This document shows positions 22,612 to 37,026 of a stretch of DNA of 64,000 nucleotides, piece by piece. The notes under the pieces were generated by a model. It saw nothing but the letters and a program-made list of their open reading frames with translations. It ran no database searches and was not told the origin of the DNA. This stretch comes from Hermodice carunculata (lineage: Eukaryota > Annelida > Polychaeta > Eunicida > Amphinomidae): positions 1,426,501 to 1,490,500 of the forward strand of contig OZ026614.1 in NCBI GenBank assembly GCA_964020975.1, in the 5' to 3' direction. Every line of letters begins with the position of its first letter. Position 1 is the stretch's first letter. The position numbers and the translations under genes are program-made.

Positions 22612-24058
22612 GCCTTTTTACCTCAGCTGACTTGTCAGTCAGCTGAGGTTTTTTGAGGGTCCGTTGTCCGTCGTCCGTCCGTCCGTCCGTCGTCCACAAT
22701 TCACATTTTCGACTTCTTCTCCAAAACCGTCAGCCAGATTCACTTCAAACTTGGTGGAGATGTGCCTTGGGTGGGTCTCTACCAAGTTTGTTCAAATGGT
22801 CACGGTCCAGTGATTTTTGGATTTTTAATGAATTTTTTTGTTCTTTTTTGGGTAAATCTTAAAAAATCTTCTTCTCCAAAACCGCTCACCCAATTGCTTT
22901 GATATCACACAGGAAAACTCCCTAGGACTCCTAATTCTTAATTTGTTCACCACGTGTCGCTGCGATTTTTTCCTAATTTTTTATGAATTTTTGTGTGTTA
23001 TAGCTATTTTCGACTTCTTCTCCAGAACCATCACTCAGATGAAGCTGAAACATGGTGGATATGTTCCTTGTAGAAGGGTCAAACAAAGTTGTTCACTATG
23101 TGAGAATGCTGGAGATTCCTGATTTTTAACGATTTTTTCAATTCTGGTACTTATCGGTCAATGCAGCTTTCCTATTGATTACTATGGAAGTCAATGGGCA
23201 TTCTAATGCTAATTCACATTTTCTACTTCTTCTCCAAAACTGTCATCCAGATTAATTTCAAACTTGGTGGCAATGTACCTTGGGTGGGTTTCTACCAATT
23301 TTGTTCACGTGGTCATGCTCCAGTGATTTTTGGATTTTTAATGAATTTTTTTGTTGTTTTTTTTGGACAAATCTTGAAAAATCTTCTTCCCCGAAACTGC
23401 TTCCCCAAATGCTTTGATATCATACAGGAAAACATCTAAGGACTCCTTGTTGTTAATTTGTTCACCAGGTGGCGCTGCAATTTTTTTTTAAATCAATTTT
23501 TTGTGTGGTTTTGCTATTTTTCACTTGTTCTCAGAACCATCCCTCAGATTAAGCTGAAATGTGATGGATATATTGTTGTGGAAGGGTCAAACAGTTGTTT
23601 ACTAGGTGGCACTGCTTTGGATCCCTGATTTTTAAGGATTTTCAATTCGGGTACTTATCGTTCAATGCAGCTTTCCTTTTGATTGCTATGTAAGTCAATG
23701 GGCATTCTAATGCTAATTCACAGGACAACTGACACAAAATTTACTGTTTACTTGATAACTTGAGATCTGTTTTGAGTTAGCTACACATGTTTATCATTCT
23801 GTATGAAGGTCATGCTGAGACAGTACATGAATGACCTTGACCTCGTTTGTGGGGTCACAGTGCAACATACATGAATTCTACTCTTCATTATAACTTGAGA
23901 ATTACTTGAACTTTGATGTTGCACATGTAGGTGTTCTTGTGTAAAGGTCAGACTTACTCAGAACATGGTGTCCTTGATCCTTTCCCAAGTTCATAGAGCT
24001 GCAAGTGTGATGAATGTCAAGATCAGCTGAGGCACGGGCTGTTCACACAGCCCTCTTG
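22612..24058 (+). mobile_element. Helentron-like element, CAGCTGAC family
   Basis: The 5' hairpin is at 22621-22648, followed by GTCCGTTGTCCGTCGTCCG. Internal modules are as in the copy at 16925. The 3' end is ATCAGCTGAGGCACGGGCTG, hairpin GGGCTG..CAGCCC, CTCTTG at 24058. A complete-looking non-autonomous copy without protein-coding capacity. Confidence 0.7.
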
Positions 24059-24135
24059 TTAAAGACTTGCATAACTTAAGGGTATAAAAGTCAAGAATAA
24101 TTTATTATTATTCCCTTCTTACTAAGCAAAAGTTT

Positions 24136-24690
24136 TTTTTAGCTCTGCTGACCTAAGGTCGCAGAGCTTATAGCGTCATTCATGTCCGTCCGTCCATTCA
24201 TAAACTTTTGGTTTGTAAGCGTGATAACTTTAAAGGTTTTGATGTAAGCCCAATATAACTTTCAGGACTTATATGCTGTATCAAAATCTAGGCTCCTGTT
24301 GATATTGGTGGTGCCACCTACAATATTATGTAATACAGGGGTCAAAATGTGAAAATCTTGTGAACACTCTGGCCTCTTTAATTTTTGGTGGATCTTCACC
24401 AAATTTAGTAGAATTGTAGGGGAGGTTAAAGTCTAATTTAGTAGTGATACTAGTGGTACCACATGTAATTTGACGGAAATTATGAGCTGAAATGTGTTTT
24501 AAGATATAAAATTCCATATTTGGAGAAGTAATTAGATTAGACTTGTCAAATTTCTTGGATACATAGACCATGTTCAATGCTAGATTGTTATATAATATCA
24601 ATTAACGACCCAGTTTTTGTGAGGTCACCATGCCTGTAAAGTTGACAAGGTGATTTATGTAATGGCAAGGTGTAGGCTGGACATCAATGA
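24136..24690 (+). mobile_element. Helentron-like element, AGCTCTGC family, 5' part
   Basis: The 5' hairpin AGCTCTGCTGACC-taa-GGTCGCAGAGCT spans 24141-24168 and is followed by ATGTCCGTCCGTCC. The body ('ACTTTCAGGACTTATA', 'GATATTGGTGGTGCCACCTA') matches 28228-28400. No 3' terminus is clear; it fades near 24690. Confidence 0.5.
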
Positions 24691-26684
<1,994 letters not shown>

Positions 26685-27300
26685 TCATGTTCTTTTATCA
26701 TTGGCCATAGTGTTTACACGTTGGTTGCAAAACACACAATACGATTTAGTTCCTAAAGGAAAATGATTCCGATGATAGGGTTACCCAGTTGGAATGGATA
26801 TATTTAAAGTAAACTATATAAACTGATCGCAATGTGCAAATGTCATCATTCAGAGTTACACGGCAAACGTAGTATGACGAGGTCATGGGCACGAATTTAC
26901 ACAATTTTCAGTCCTGGAATGTCAGAGCGATCATGAGCACGAATTTACACAATTTTCAGTCCTTTCCAGGACAGGAAATTCTTCTTATCCATTGCCAGTT
27001 TTTATTTGTTGGCAAGGGATAAAATTTACGTTGTTTGCCTCAGGAATAATTTGTAAAGCACACGGCCAAATAACAAATTAAACTTCTCATGGCTACTTGT
27101 GTAATTTCATAGTTGACACAGGTATTGCCATAACCGCTCGCATATTACAAATAAGCCCACAATGCACCGCGTGTCAAAAAATTTGGCGCATGCACTGTGC
27201 CGCGAGCATACCATCTATTGAGCCTCCAGATCAAAATTGTACTTGATTATGTAATACATAAAACTGTACTTGGTGACCTACTTTTGGATCACTGTGACCC
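26685..27300. repeat. Short direct duplication in otherwise unassigned sequence
   Basis: A 33-bp segment with TCATGGGCACGAATTTACAC and AATTTTCAGTCCT occurs at 26883-26915 and, with one change, at 26931-26963. Nothing else is recognisable in this stretch. Confidence 0.5.
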
Positions 27301-28422
27301 TAAGTAAATTTATTATGGAGTTTGGCGCTTGTCCAAGTTTATAGTTACTGTTTTTCTTCAATAACTTGAAAAGTTATAACCCGATTTGAACAAACAGACT
27401 ATATTTAAGAGAAACTTAACAAACCTTAATCTGTAAGCCCATGTACTGTTTGAACACTCTCAAGTCTGATATCCTAAGAGTACAGTCCTATTCCATACCA
27501 TTCATTGAAAAACTGCACAGTTCTAAATCACTATAGCAAGTTAATTTGTGAAAGGAACAAATCATATTCATAAAATCTGAAATTTAGAAGAAAGTTTTGG
27601 GCTTTATTAGCCTTTATAAAATTGGGTCATCAACGGGGAACCAGCTTTAGACTTGTTTTGGTGCCAGTAATCCTGGGACATATCATTCTGCTAACTGGTG
27701 GCACCATGTTTGAATTTCCAACACAACATCCCGAGTTGGTGTGTCACGGAATAAAGGGAATATGATGCTCCTTTGTTGATAGGCCTACTTAAAAATGTAG
27801 CCCACATTACATAAATATAATGAAACTACTTGTATAAAGCATAAGTGTTCAGGTAGCATGCATGATTAGGCCTAACAAAATTGAATCATTGAATCAATTA
27901 AGTATAATAATCCACACGTACCTGCAAGGCTTGATCTTAGAACAAGTATATATGGAAAGGTGGATGTGGGGTGCATATTTTGAACACCAACAATTTTTTA
28001 ATGCGAGTTGAAGGTCAAGATCAAATAGCCAGTTTGAATATGGGGTCATCTTGTAAATGCTCTGCACCCCACAATTTTTTAGATAGGCCCGTATAACATT
28101 TAGGAGTTATAAAGTGTATAAAATCTTTGCCGACATCAATGTTGGTGGCAGCACCAACAATGTTATGTAAAATACAGGTCAAAATATGAAAATCTTGTGA
28201 CCACAATACCATCCACAGTTTTCAAGTTAGCCCAGTATAACTTTCAGGACTTATAGGATGTATGAAAATCTAGGTTCAGTTCGATATTGGTGGTGCCACC
28301 TACAATAATGTACAATATAGGGGTCAAATTATGAAAATCTTGTGAACACGAATCTTTAATCTTTGGCAGATCTCACCAAATTTGGTGGGTTTGTGTGGGA
28401 GATCAAAGATACTAAAACTTCC

Positions 28423-28459
<37 letters not shown>

Positions 28460-29048
28460 AAGAAATTCCATATCTTGAAAAGTAACTGGATTAGACTTGC
28501 CAAATTTGTAGGATATATAGACAATGTCCAAAGCTAGAATTTGATTTATTTAATGCAAAGAGAAACTTAACAAACCTAATTCTGTAAGCCCGTGTACCGT
28601 TTGAACACTATCAAGTCCGATATTCTAAGAGCAAATATCAATGACCTTGACCTATTTTTTGAGGTCACCATGCGTGTAAAGTTGAAAAAGGTGATTTTGT
28701 TTGGTGCAGCTTGGACATCAATGGCAATGTTAGCCCAGCACCAGGCCTGTGGGCCTCTTATATTACATAATCTGGGTGACCTTGATCTTCTGTCCCAAGG
28801 TCAATGAGGACATAAAGTTAAGGACTCACTCACTGTTGTCTTGGCACATGCAACAATATTCCATCGTAGGAATTGTACAAATTAGCTATGATTACATGTG
28901 GAGCAAAGTGCCAGCTGGTGGACCTTTTATACACTAAATGTACATAAACTTTATATATTCAGAAGCCACATGAGGACTCACAACTTTGAAATGAACAGGT
29001 GCAATATAGTTACAATGACAGGGCAGCATAAGGCCTATGAGCCTCTTG
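27301..29048 (+). mobile_element. Cluster of Helentron-like fragments, AGCTCTGC family
   Basis: The segment 28228-28400 matches the element at 24136. Two 3' ends are visible: AGGCCTGTGGGCCT CTTATA near 28745-28760, and AAGGCCTATGAGCCT CTCTTG|TT at 29048. A segment with GAGAAACTTAACAAACCT and 'GTTTGAACACT' occurs twice, at about 27408-27485 and 28560-28637, so part of the cluster is duplicated. A (A)n tract is at 28431-28456. No coding sequence. Confidence 0.5.
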
Positions 29049-31002
29049 TTTAAAAATCCACTTAGTTAAGGGCATGATATTATTATTATTTTGGTTTAGG
29101 GGATGATATTTTCAAAGTATTTATGAAGTTTAAATTTAATTATACCACAGAAAAAGTTTTCAAAAGTGACTAGAAAGTGTCACTTGTGTAGCTAGCTGGA
29201 TTGTATGTACATGTATCTCCCTTTATTATGTACTGGAAAGAGCATATTTGTGTGCCGTGAAACCAGGAATGTGCCACTGTGTAAGATTTTATTTAACAAC
29301 ATAGCACATGTATTTTTATGTTGATTTTTTTTTAAACACCAGCTAGACCAGATCCACTTCAAACTTGGTGGGGAAAGTGTGTCAATGGATTGAAATGATG
29401 GTGTGGTTTTTTTGGATTACCCAAGATATGGACAAAAAACTTCTATCTTACATGAGAATGAAAATGATACAGTTGGAACCTGTCTTGAAAGACCACCTCT
29501 TGGATCATCAATGTGTGATCTCTCAAGACAGGTGGGTTCTCATATGAGGAATAAATAACATGGAAAGTACTAAGTATGTAGTATCTTGAGAAGATGGTCC
29601 CTCCAGGCAGGACATGTCTCATTGTAGTGGTCTGGTGGTGTGCTTAACCGTTTCCTCCTTGACATACACAAAAGACAAAGTGGGCGGCCTCTCATGCCTA
29701 CTGTCTCACCCAGATCATAAATCTCCGGTTGGTCCTGGCTGGTTTTAGAGGAATGGCTTGTCCATGAGAGCGGATTCAAATATTTATTACATGGGATGAA
29801 AAATTGGCTTCTCAGACAGCTGGTCTCTCGTCGTGTTCATGGGAGGGTTGCTGGTGTTGGAAGGGTACAACAAAGGAATTTACAGCTCATGATTACCATC
29901 TGTCAAAACAGACAATTTTCCATCCTGTGCGGTCTCTTAAGACGTGTTTCAGCACTTGTGTGTCAAGCTGGCTGAAATCTGTGCTGAGTGCGCATGATGG
30001 AACCAGCCATGCTGGATCTCATAGAACACAGAAGACGATGCTGGTCAATAAATTAGTCATTCCCTATTTGGTTGACTCAGGCTGGGTTTGGACTCAGAAT
30101 GAGGCTGATTTAGTAGCCAGTATATGCCAGAGGAGCTGCGTGCATTCATCGGTCCACTATTGATTTTGTTGTGCAGGCCACATACAATTTTAATACATCA
30201 GCCATTACTTGCTTGACGGTAGAGGATTGTCAGTATGGGGGCTTGGTGGAGACAGTGACCAGCACACAAAGCTATAGCTGACAGGAACCGGGCCTCAGGT
30301 AAGGTGTGCCATTGTAACTACCACTCTGCTATCCTTTGGTGTCAAGATGGCCAATATTATGGAGCAATGGGGGTGGCACTTAAAACGGCAGGGTACAGCT
30401 ACATGTAGAGTGATGACCTGAACACAGTTGGGTGCACTGTCAATTTACTGACTGGCTGCTGTGTGTTATTACACATCCGTGTAGGTGTAGCTTGTTTATT
30501 AATCAGGGCACAATATATTTATTTTCTTCCTGGTTGCTGTACAATAATTCCAATTATACATCTACCACTCACTCTAACTGATCCGTGTTGTATTCAGAGC
30601 TGTCAAGACGTTTGTTGGATATACAGAGTACAAGGTTTAATCCCCAAACCTGGAATTTTGCTAAAATGACATCTCATGCTAAGACAGTAAAAAGCCCAAA
30701 TTGGCATTTTGTGGCTCATTTTTGGATTTTTATAAAATTTGTTAGCTTGATGTATCATGTATCCACCATTAAAATTGGGGAAAGCAACCTCTGTGTTTTT
30801 GTTTACAAAATGGTGCTCAGTGAACTGAAACAAAGCCCGCCAATCTGATCGTGATCTAATTTAGCAACCCATGCTGCTGCCAATATAGAAGGAGGCTTGT
30901 TGGGATTAGTGTCACTTTTGATGATAAAAAGTAAACCATATTATAATTAGGCAGTACAATATTTAGAATACTCACCTCTACCTGTGTTAATATGTAAATC
31001 AA
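29049..31002. other. No gene; one MITE-like hairpin
   Basis: CCTGTCTTGAAAGA (from 29479) and TCTCTCAAGACAGG (ending near 29532) form an inverted pair around about 28 bp and resemble the ends of the MITE at 44404. A 119-codon plus-strand frame at 29804-30163 has no recognisable domain. The rest is unassigned. Confidence 0.35.
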
Positions 31003-31300
31003 CCAATTTTGGCTCTGCTGACCCGTCTACTGAGCTTATGGAATGGTCAGGCATTTGTCCTCCATCCATTTGTCTGTCTGTCCATCGGCGTCGACAATTT
31101 ATATTTTGTAATAGGGCACTACAATATTTATACATTTGCATGTCTTTGCATGGATCTTAAACCCTTACAGTGAATTTTATCATTTTTAGCGCAGTTGACT
31201 TGTCAGTCAGCTGAGTTTATGTGATGGTTAGGCATCTGTTGTTCTTGAGTGCATGCTTGCGCAAGAGTTAACTTATGCTTGGAACATAGGAAGCCAAATC
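31003..31300 (+). mobile_element. Two Helentron-like 5' ends
   Basis: GGCTCTGCTGACCCGTCTAC followed by TGTCTGTCTGTCC begins at 31009. A second 5' end, GCGCAGTTGACTTGTCAGTC then AGCTGAG, starts near 31188. Both are decayed copies of the hairpins seen at 24141 and 14818, cut short after 100-150 bp. Confidence 0.45.
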
Positions 31301-31744
31301 AAAATGGTGTTGCGTCCAATTTGGTTTGCGTTTGCACAGCTCTAGAATACTGTTAAAATGTGCAATGAGGTGGAATGGATTTCATTTGTGCAAATGCAGT
31401 TCATTAATACTGCTAATGATAAAATGTGAAATGAGGCAGAATGGACTATTAATACCAGAATGTGGAATAAGGTGAAACAAACTATTAACAGTAACACTGG
31501 TAACATGTAGAATGAAGCAGAACGGATTAGGCCCTATGATCAGCAAAGCACAGTTTTAAAAACATGGAATGGATCTGCAGTCATTAAGCTTGTATTTTAC
31601 CCCTTCTAAATTTTCCAGGAATGCATATCTGGGCTTTAGCAATCCACCTAATGCCATGAGATGGAAGAAAGCAAGTCAATTACAAACACATCTAGGCCTA
31701 TGTCTATGGCTATGTCCTAAGTCATTTCACTAAGTTCAGTAAAG
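31301..31744. other. No gene recognised
   Basis: The phrase 'AATGAGGTGGAATGGA' and variants recurs a few times (31364, 31429, 31470, 31510) as a weak degenerate tandem repeat. There is no coding signal. Confidence 0.3.
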
Positions 31745-32580
31745 GTTTAATTATGTGTCCCCGTGCAATAGGGGGCATTGTATTTGCGTCCGTTTCTTCT
31801 GCTTCTTCTTGTTCTCCTGTAACACATTTGCGAATGCTACAACTCAAGAAAGGTTTGACCTTGGAAGATGAAATTTTTTGTAAATATGTTCCTATATAGG
31901 ACCTTGCTTGGGGATTGCAAATTGGTGACCTTGAATTATTTTTCAAGGTCATGTGGGTATTTCATCTAAAATTGACCTGAACACTATAACTCCACAAGGA
32001 TTTGACTAGAAGGTTGAAATTTTGCATGATTATGTACCATAATACAAGATAGAATGGGATTATAGATGGGTGACCTTGACCTATTTTCAAGGTCACATGA
32101 ATACTTTTAAAAAATTATTGCAGACACACTTGAGAAGGATTTGACTGAGGAGGTTGAAATTTTGTGTGATTACATTTCTGTATAAGACTTTTATAAAACC
32201 TTGCTTGTGATTGCAGATGTTTGACCAGGGACATTTCCTTGGAAATAATTGCAGATGTGTTAATTCCAGAAGAATTTGACTTATGAGGTTGAAATTTTGT
32301 GTGATTAAGTTCAAGTATAAGAACTAGGTTAAGACTGTAGATAAGAGATCTTGACATATTTTTCAAAATTACACAGCCATTTTATCCAAAAGTATTGCAG
32401 GCATGATAAGTCTTAAAGAATTTAAGGTAAGAGGTTGAAATTTTGTGGGATTATGTACCTTTATAACACCTGGCTTGGTGCATGGCCTTGACATATTTTT
32501 CAGGGTCACCCAGGCATTTCCTTGAAATTGCTGCAGATGCTATAAGTCTTAAAGCATTTAAGTTAGGAGGTTGAGGGCGA
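31745..32580 (+). mobile_element. Helentron-like element related to the family at 52692
   Basis: TGTCCCC-gtgcaata-GGGGGCA near 31755-31777 is a 5' hairpin followed by GCGTCCGTTTCTTC. The body holds four to five copies of a unit of about 150 bp: 'GGTTGAAATTTTGTGTGATT', 'CCTTGCTTG', and 'ACCTTGACCTATTTTCAAGG' then TCACA. The 3' terminus is uncertain. No protein is encoded. Confidence 0.45.
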
Positions 32581-32921
32581 CAACTGGTAAGGGCGCATGG
32601 GGAGACATTTTCTGTTGGAAAATCATACTATTCCAGTTATTTCTAGTGGTTGGGGCAGGAGTGGGTGGCCACTCGCATTTAACATGTTTTCTCACAATGC
32701 TTTGGGTGGAACTACTTTTTAAATTCGAACCTGCATGAAAGGTAGCTACCCAGTTAGTTGTAACTGTCGCCACTTGATGATGTTGGTGCAACCTGGTGGG
32801 CTCATTTATTTTTAAAAGAGCTACCAGTCTAACCCCAGGTGCATTGCATTGCTAAGGATAGGCTGCCACAGTAAACAGTATTTCCTGCTAAGAGGGAGTT
32901 AAGGAGGCTATTTACATTATG

Positions 32922-32925
<4 letters not shown>
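32581..32925. other. No gene recognised
   Basis: Unassigned sequence between the Helentron-like block and the (TA)n tract. Confidence 0.35.

Positions 32926-33005
<80 letters not shown>
32926..33005. repeat. (TA)n microsatellite
   Basis: About 40 TA copies. The Tc1-like transposon begins right at its right edge. Confidence 0.95.
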
Positions 33006-33006
<1 letters not shown>

Positions 33007-34527
33007 TGAACCCCAATGAAAAGTATCCACATAAAAAAATTAACACATTAATTTTGTAAGTTACTAAGTACTGTGTGTGCATATATGCATGGTTTGGAGC
33101 CTACATCAGGGTCATTCAGGACAACTTTTTAACTTTTGCTGGGTTGTTACATAATGCATGTGACTTTTGTGCACCGAATATGGCTTCTGACCACCACTCC
33201 TATTGGATGGCTAAAATGACCTGATGTTTTCAGTGGCTTTAAAAAGGGATGTTCAGCCAAGAAAAAAGCCAGTGGTCTCAGGTGTGTTGAGGCGATCATG
33301 CCGCGTCTGAGCCAAGGTCAAAGACACCATGCTTTGGGGCTTGCAGAGGGTGGAGTCCCAATCACTCAAATCGCACAAAGAATGGGGTGTACTCGGCGCA
33401 CCATCCAACGACTAATTGAACGGCAACAAGAAACTGGATCCGTAGATGATCGGCCTAGGCCTGGCCGAGAAAGAGTGACAACACCTGGCCAAGACCGTCA
33501 CATCCGGCTGATGCACCTGCGAGACCGTTTCCGTACAGCAGCCCAAACAGCCCGTGAGACTCAAGGGGTGAATCACCGTCCTGTCAGTAGTTCTACTGTG
33601 GAGAGGCGACTGATGAGCAGTGGCCTAACAGCCAGAAGACCTTACAGGGGTAACCTGCTGACCCAACCCAGAAGAGAAAGACGACTGCAGTGGTGTAGAG
33701 CACACTCCAGGTGGACTCGCCAGCAGTGGAATACCGTCCTTTTTACTGACGAGTCCCGTTTTTGTGTCAGCAGAGCAGATGGCAGAGAACGTGTGTGGCG
33801 CCGGACTGGGGAGAGATATGCAGATGCCTGTGTCCGTCAGGCAGATCGATGGGGTGGACCCTCTGTCATGGTGTGGGCAGGCATCAGCAACCGCTACCGG
33901 ACACCCCTAGTGGTCATTCAAGGGATCCTCAATGCTAGGCGGTACATTGATGAGGTGCTGGAGCCGCACATGGTCCCATTTATGGAGCAGCATCAAGATC
34001 TGGCGATCTTTCAGCAGGACAATGCACGTGCACACTCTGCAAGATTAACAATGAACTTTCTCAATGAGAACAACATCAATGTCATGGAATGGCCAGCGTT
34101 CTCACCCGATCTGAGCCCTATTGAACATTTGTGGGATCAGTTAGGCCAAGGTATTCAACGGAGGACACCTAGGCCTACTACCCGAAACCAGCTGATCCAA
34201 GCTCTGCAGGAAGAATGGAATAATGTTCCCCAACACAGAATTCAAACCCTGGTCAGCAGTATGCGCCGCAGATGTATAGCATGTGTTGATGCTCGAGGTG
34301 GACACATCCCATATTGAACAGAAAAATTTGTGTGACTTTCAATTAGGGCAGTTAATGACATTTTTTGCCTGTAAGTGACGTTAATGTCGGTAGAGCGTGA
34401 CATTATTTTTACGCCAGAAAAGTGAATGCTTTGTTAAGTTCTAAGCACGTCTAGGTATGAAATGTTTCAAGTATAAACAATAAAATACTTCAAAATTGGC
34501 ATGTGGATACTTTTCATTGGGGTTCAG
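33006..34527 (+). mobile_element. Tc1-like DNA transposon, complete
   Basis: Perfect 27-bp terminal inverted repeats (33006-33032 and 34501-34527) begin CTGAACCCCAATGAAAAGTA. TA flanks both ends (33004-33005, 34528-34529), the target duplication of the Tc1/mariner superfamily. The single open frame between them is intact. A TTTAAAAAGG element near 33238 may serve as promoter and AATAAA at 34479-34484 as polyadenylation signal. Total length 1522 bp, normal for Tc1-like elements. Identical ends and an intact frame indicate a young insertion. Confidence 0.92.
33298..34317 (+). CDS. Tc1/mariner transposase, 339 aa
   Basis: The enzyme cuts the element out at its inverted repeats and joins it to TA targets. 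A helix-turn-helix with QIAQRMGCTRRTIQRL covers residues 24-39. A GRPR-like linker, RPRPGRE, is at 52-58, and a second DNA-binding half runs to about residue 120. The catalytic triad is D151 (LFTDESRF), D241 (FQQDNARAH) and E276 (SPDLSPIEHLWD), a DD34E spacing as in Tc1. WAGIS at 193-197 is another family block. Length matches the family (about 340 aa). The start at 33298 is the first ATG after the leader and precedes the conserved N-terminus. No stop or frameshift interrupts it; whether it is active is unknown. Confidence 0.95.
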   Translation: MPRLSQGQRHHALGLAEGGVPITQIAQRMGCTRRTIQRLIERQQETGSVDDRPRPGRERVTTPGQDRHIRLMHLRDRFRTAAQTARETQGVNHRPVSSSTVERRLMSSGLTARRPYRGNLLTQPRRERRLQWCRAHSRWTRQQWNTVLFTDESRFCVSRADGRERVWRRTGERYADACVRQADRWGGPSVMVWAGISNRYRTPLVVIQGILNARRYIDEVLEPHMVPFMEQHQDLAIFQQDNARAHSARLTMNFLNENNINVMEWPAFSPDLSPIEHLWDQLGQGIQRRTPRPTTRNQLIQALQEEWNNVPQHRIQTLVSSMRRRCIACVDARGGHIPY

Positions 34528-34747
34528 TATATGTTGCACGTTTGGTCGGGAAAAGAGGCAAGGTAGTCAGGAGGAAGGAAATTTTGTCAGGTCTGGCTAT
34601 TCAGTGGGATCCTGAGCCCATATATTACAGGCCTGGAACTTTCCATATATCCAGTGCTGACTTAAGAAAATTTAACAAATTTAAAAGCTATTTCTGCATG
34701 TACCAGTGGGCCATGGATGTTTCAGGTTTAATGATTTGAAGTAGTGA

Positions 34748-35562
34748 CTATTTTTGGTGTGTTATTGCTATTTTTGACTTCTTCTCCAGAACCATCTCTC
34801 AGATCTTAAAAAGTCTTCGTCTCTGAAGCCACTCACCAGATTCTTTGATATCACACAGGAACACTTCTGGGGACTTCTAGGGCTTAATTTGTTCACCAGG
34901 TGGCACTACAATTTTTTTCAATGATTCTTTGTGGAAGGTCAAACAAAATGGGTCACTGGGAGCCAACGCTGCAGATTCCTGATTTTTCATGATTTTTTCA
35001 ATTTGGGTAGTTACGGGTAAATGCACCTTTCCTATTGATTTCTATGTAAGCCAATGGGCAGTCTAATGCTAATTCACAGTTTTGACTTCTCCGAAACTGT
35101 CATTCAGATTGACTTTAAACTTGGTGGCAATGTACGTTTGGTTGGTCTGTAGCAGATTTGTTCAAATTAACACGCTCCATTGATTTTTTGGACTTCTTCT
35201 CCAAAACCGTCAGCCAGATTGACTTCAAACTTGGTTGCAGTATACCATAGGTGGGTCTCTTTTTTATTATGCTTAAATGGTCATGCTCCAGTGATTTTAA
35301 AGTTTTTTACAAATTTTTGTGGGGGGGGGGGGCAGATCTTAAAAAATCTTCTCGCAAACTGCTCACCCAATTGCTTTGATATCACAAAATTACACTCCTA
35401 GGGACTCCTAGTTCTAAATTTGTTTACCAGGTGGCACTGCAATTTTTTTCTACTTTTTAAATGATTTTTTTCTGTTTTTGCTATTTTTGACTTCGTCTCC
35501 AGAACCGTCACTTGGATTAAGCTGAAACTTTGTGGATATGTTCCTTGTGAAATGGCCAAGCA
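34748..35562 (+). mobile_element. Helentron-like block, left part
   Basis: Interior modules of the CAGCTGAC family (CTTCTCCAGAACCATC, TTTGATATCACACAGGAACA, AACTTGGTGGCAATGTACG) without the 5' hairpin. It continues beyond the nested element at 37027. Confidence 0.55.
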
Positions 35563-35564
35563 TA

Positions 35565-37024
35565 CAGTTGTGTTCATGGACAGTTTCCCTGTGAAATAGA
35601 ACATTTTCCCGTGCCTTTTTCGCGCTGCAAATGTGAAATTGTCATGACATGATTGGGTTTTGTCACATTTATTTCCTCGCTTCATGGTGAGCTGCTATTT
35701 CATTTGCGCTTCAGCGCACTCCCGAACCAAGCGCGCTGACATGTAATTTATTCACATTTTGCTTTAACAGCGCAAAAAGGAACCAAGCGCGGCTATCGTT
35801 TATTTAGCTCTATGCCATTGATTCTCGGAAGCGCGATTGTGCTTGAGCGCACGTGATTGTGTATTTAAGTGTAACATGCAAAAAACAAAACAAAACAAAA
35901 AAATATGAGCGGAAATTTGTGTTCCCAACATGTTGGTTTATACTGGCACCGGTGTTCATTAGTTTTACAGTAAAGTCTACTCAAACACAAAATTTTATTT
36001 CAACTTGTCTGGAGGGGAAACAGCACATGCAGGCTGCATGGCCCTGGTTGCTCGAGGACAATATTTCGTTGGGTTCCAGGTGAATTTGAGGTCCCGTAGC
36101 GCCTGTTGTGGTATGTGCCGCTCCCTATACATCCAAGGAATGATGAAAATCTATTGCATTCAAATATATTTGGAAAGAATGTTAACTGCATTAATGTGTT
36201 TCCCTCGCTTTAAAATTAATTATCTGGCATATTTTCCAAGTTATTTACAATTAGCGGTAGGATTAATCGTATTGAAACTGAAATTTTTGGCAAAACAAAA
36301 TTTCCCTCCGTGCACATCAAGTCCAGAGCACATCGTTCTGCTGTCATTGACACAAGACTTATGACAAATATTCTTTCCATACCTCTCGTAATTGTTAGAG
36401 ATCGCTTCATAAGATCTTTTTGCGTCTTAATCCGATAAAAATATCACAATTTTGCGTTGTAATGGCACAGAAATGACCAGTTTTTCGGACTAGTTTAGGG
36501 TTGTGAAGCCGCCATACTTCCTTGCAGGCCCAGATTGACCTAGGGGGAAGTCAAAATCAAACGTCAGATATTTATATTCAAAAAGGTCACATGATAATCT
36601 GAGCTATGTCATCATTAGCCATTAGAAAAAGGTTTCAGCACGATGGGACCCTTGGCATTGTGTTTTTGCCGCCAATTGGTAGCACGTGCATGGTACGTGT
36701 AATACTTCCGCTTACTTCACAACAGCGCGCTTACGTGCACTTACTAGCAAAAAGCAATCATCTGCAAACAAATGCGCCATATTCCACTCGTTTTCATTTG
36801 ACAATATACCTCAATCTTGACATAAGTGAGGTACATCCGAGAATAAAACCTAATGGAACATAATGCGCGTAAGTAAAGCCACAAACAATTAGACCTAAGC
36901 GCAATTTTACAGAAATACGTTTAAATAAAATTTATAATGGGAAAATACAGGAAATATGCGGTACTTTCCCTGCGTAATCGCGGAAGAGGCGGGCTTGGAG
37001 GGAACCTATACCTGAACACAACTG
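35565..37024. mobile_element. Nested TA-flanked DNA transposon, non-autonomous, 1460 bp
   Basis: The Helentron-like module is interrupted between CAAGCA and GTTGTTTACTAG; other copies read straight through this point. The insert ends are CAGTTGTGTTCA (35565-35576) and TGAACACAACTG (37013-37024), with weaker matching further in (TTCCCT). TA occurs on both sides (35563-35564, 37025-37026). This is the Tc1/mariner target, although no transposase is present; its longest frame (36005-36364) shows no domain. The interior is richer in CpG than its host, with several GCGC motifs. Confidence 0.7.
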
Positions 37025-37026
37025 TA

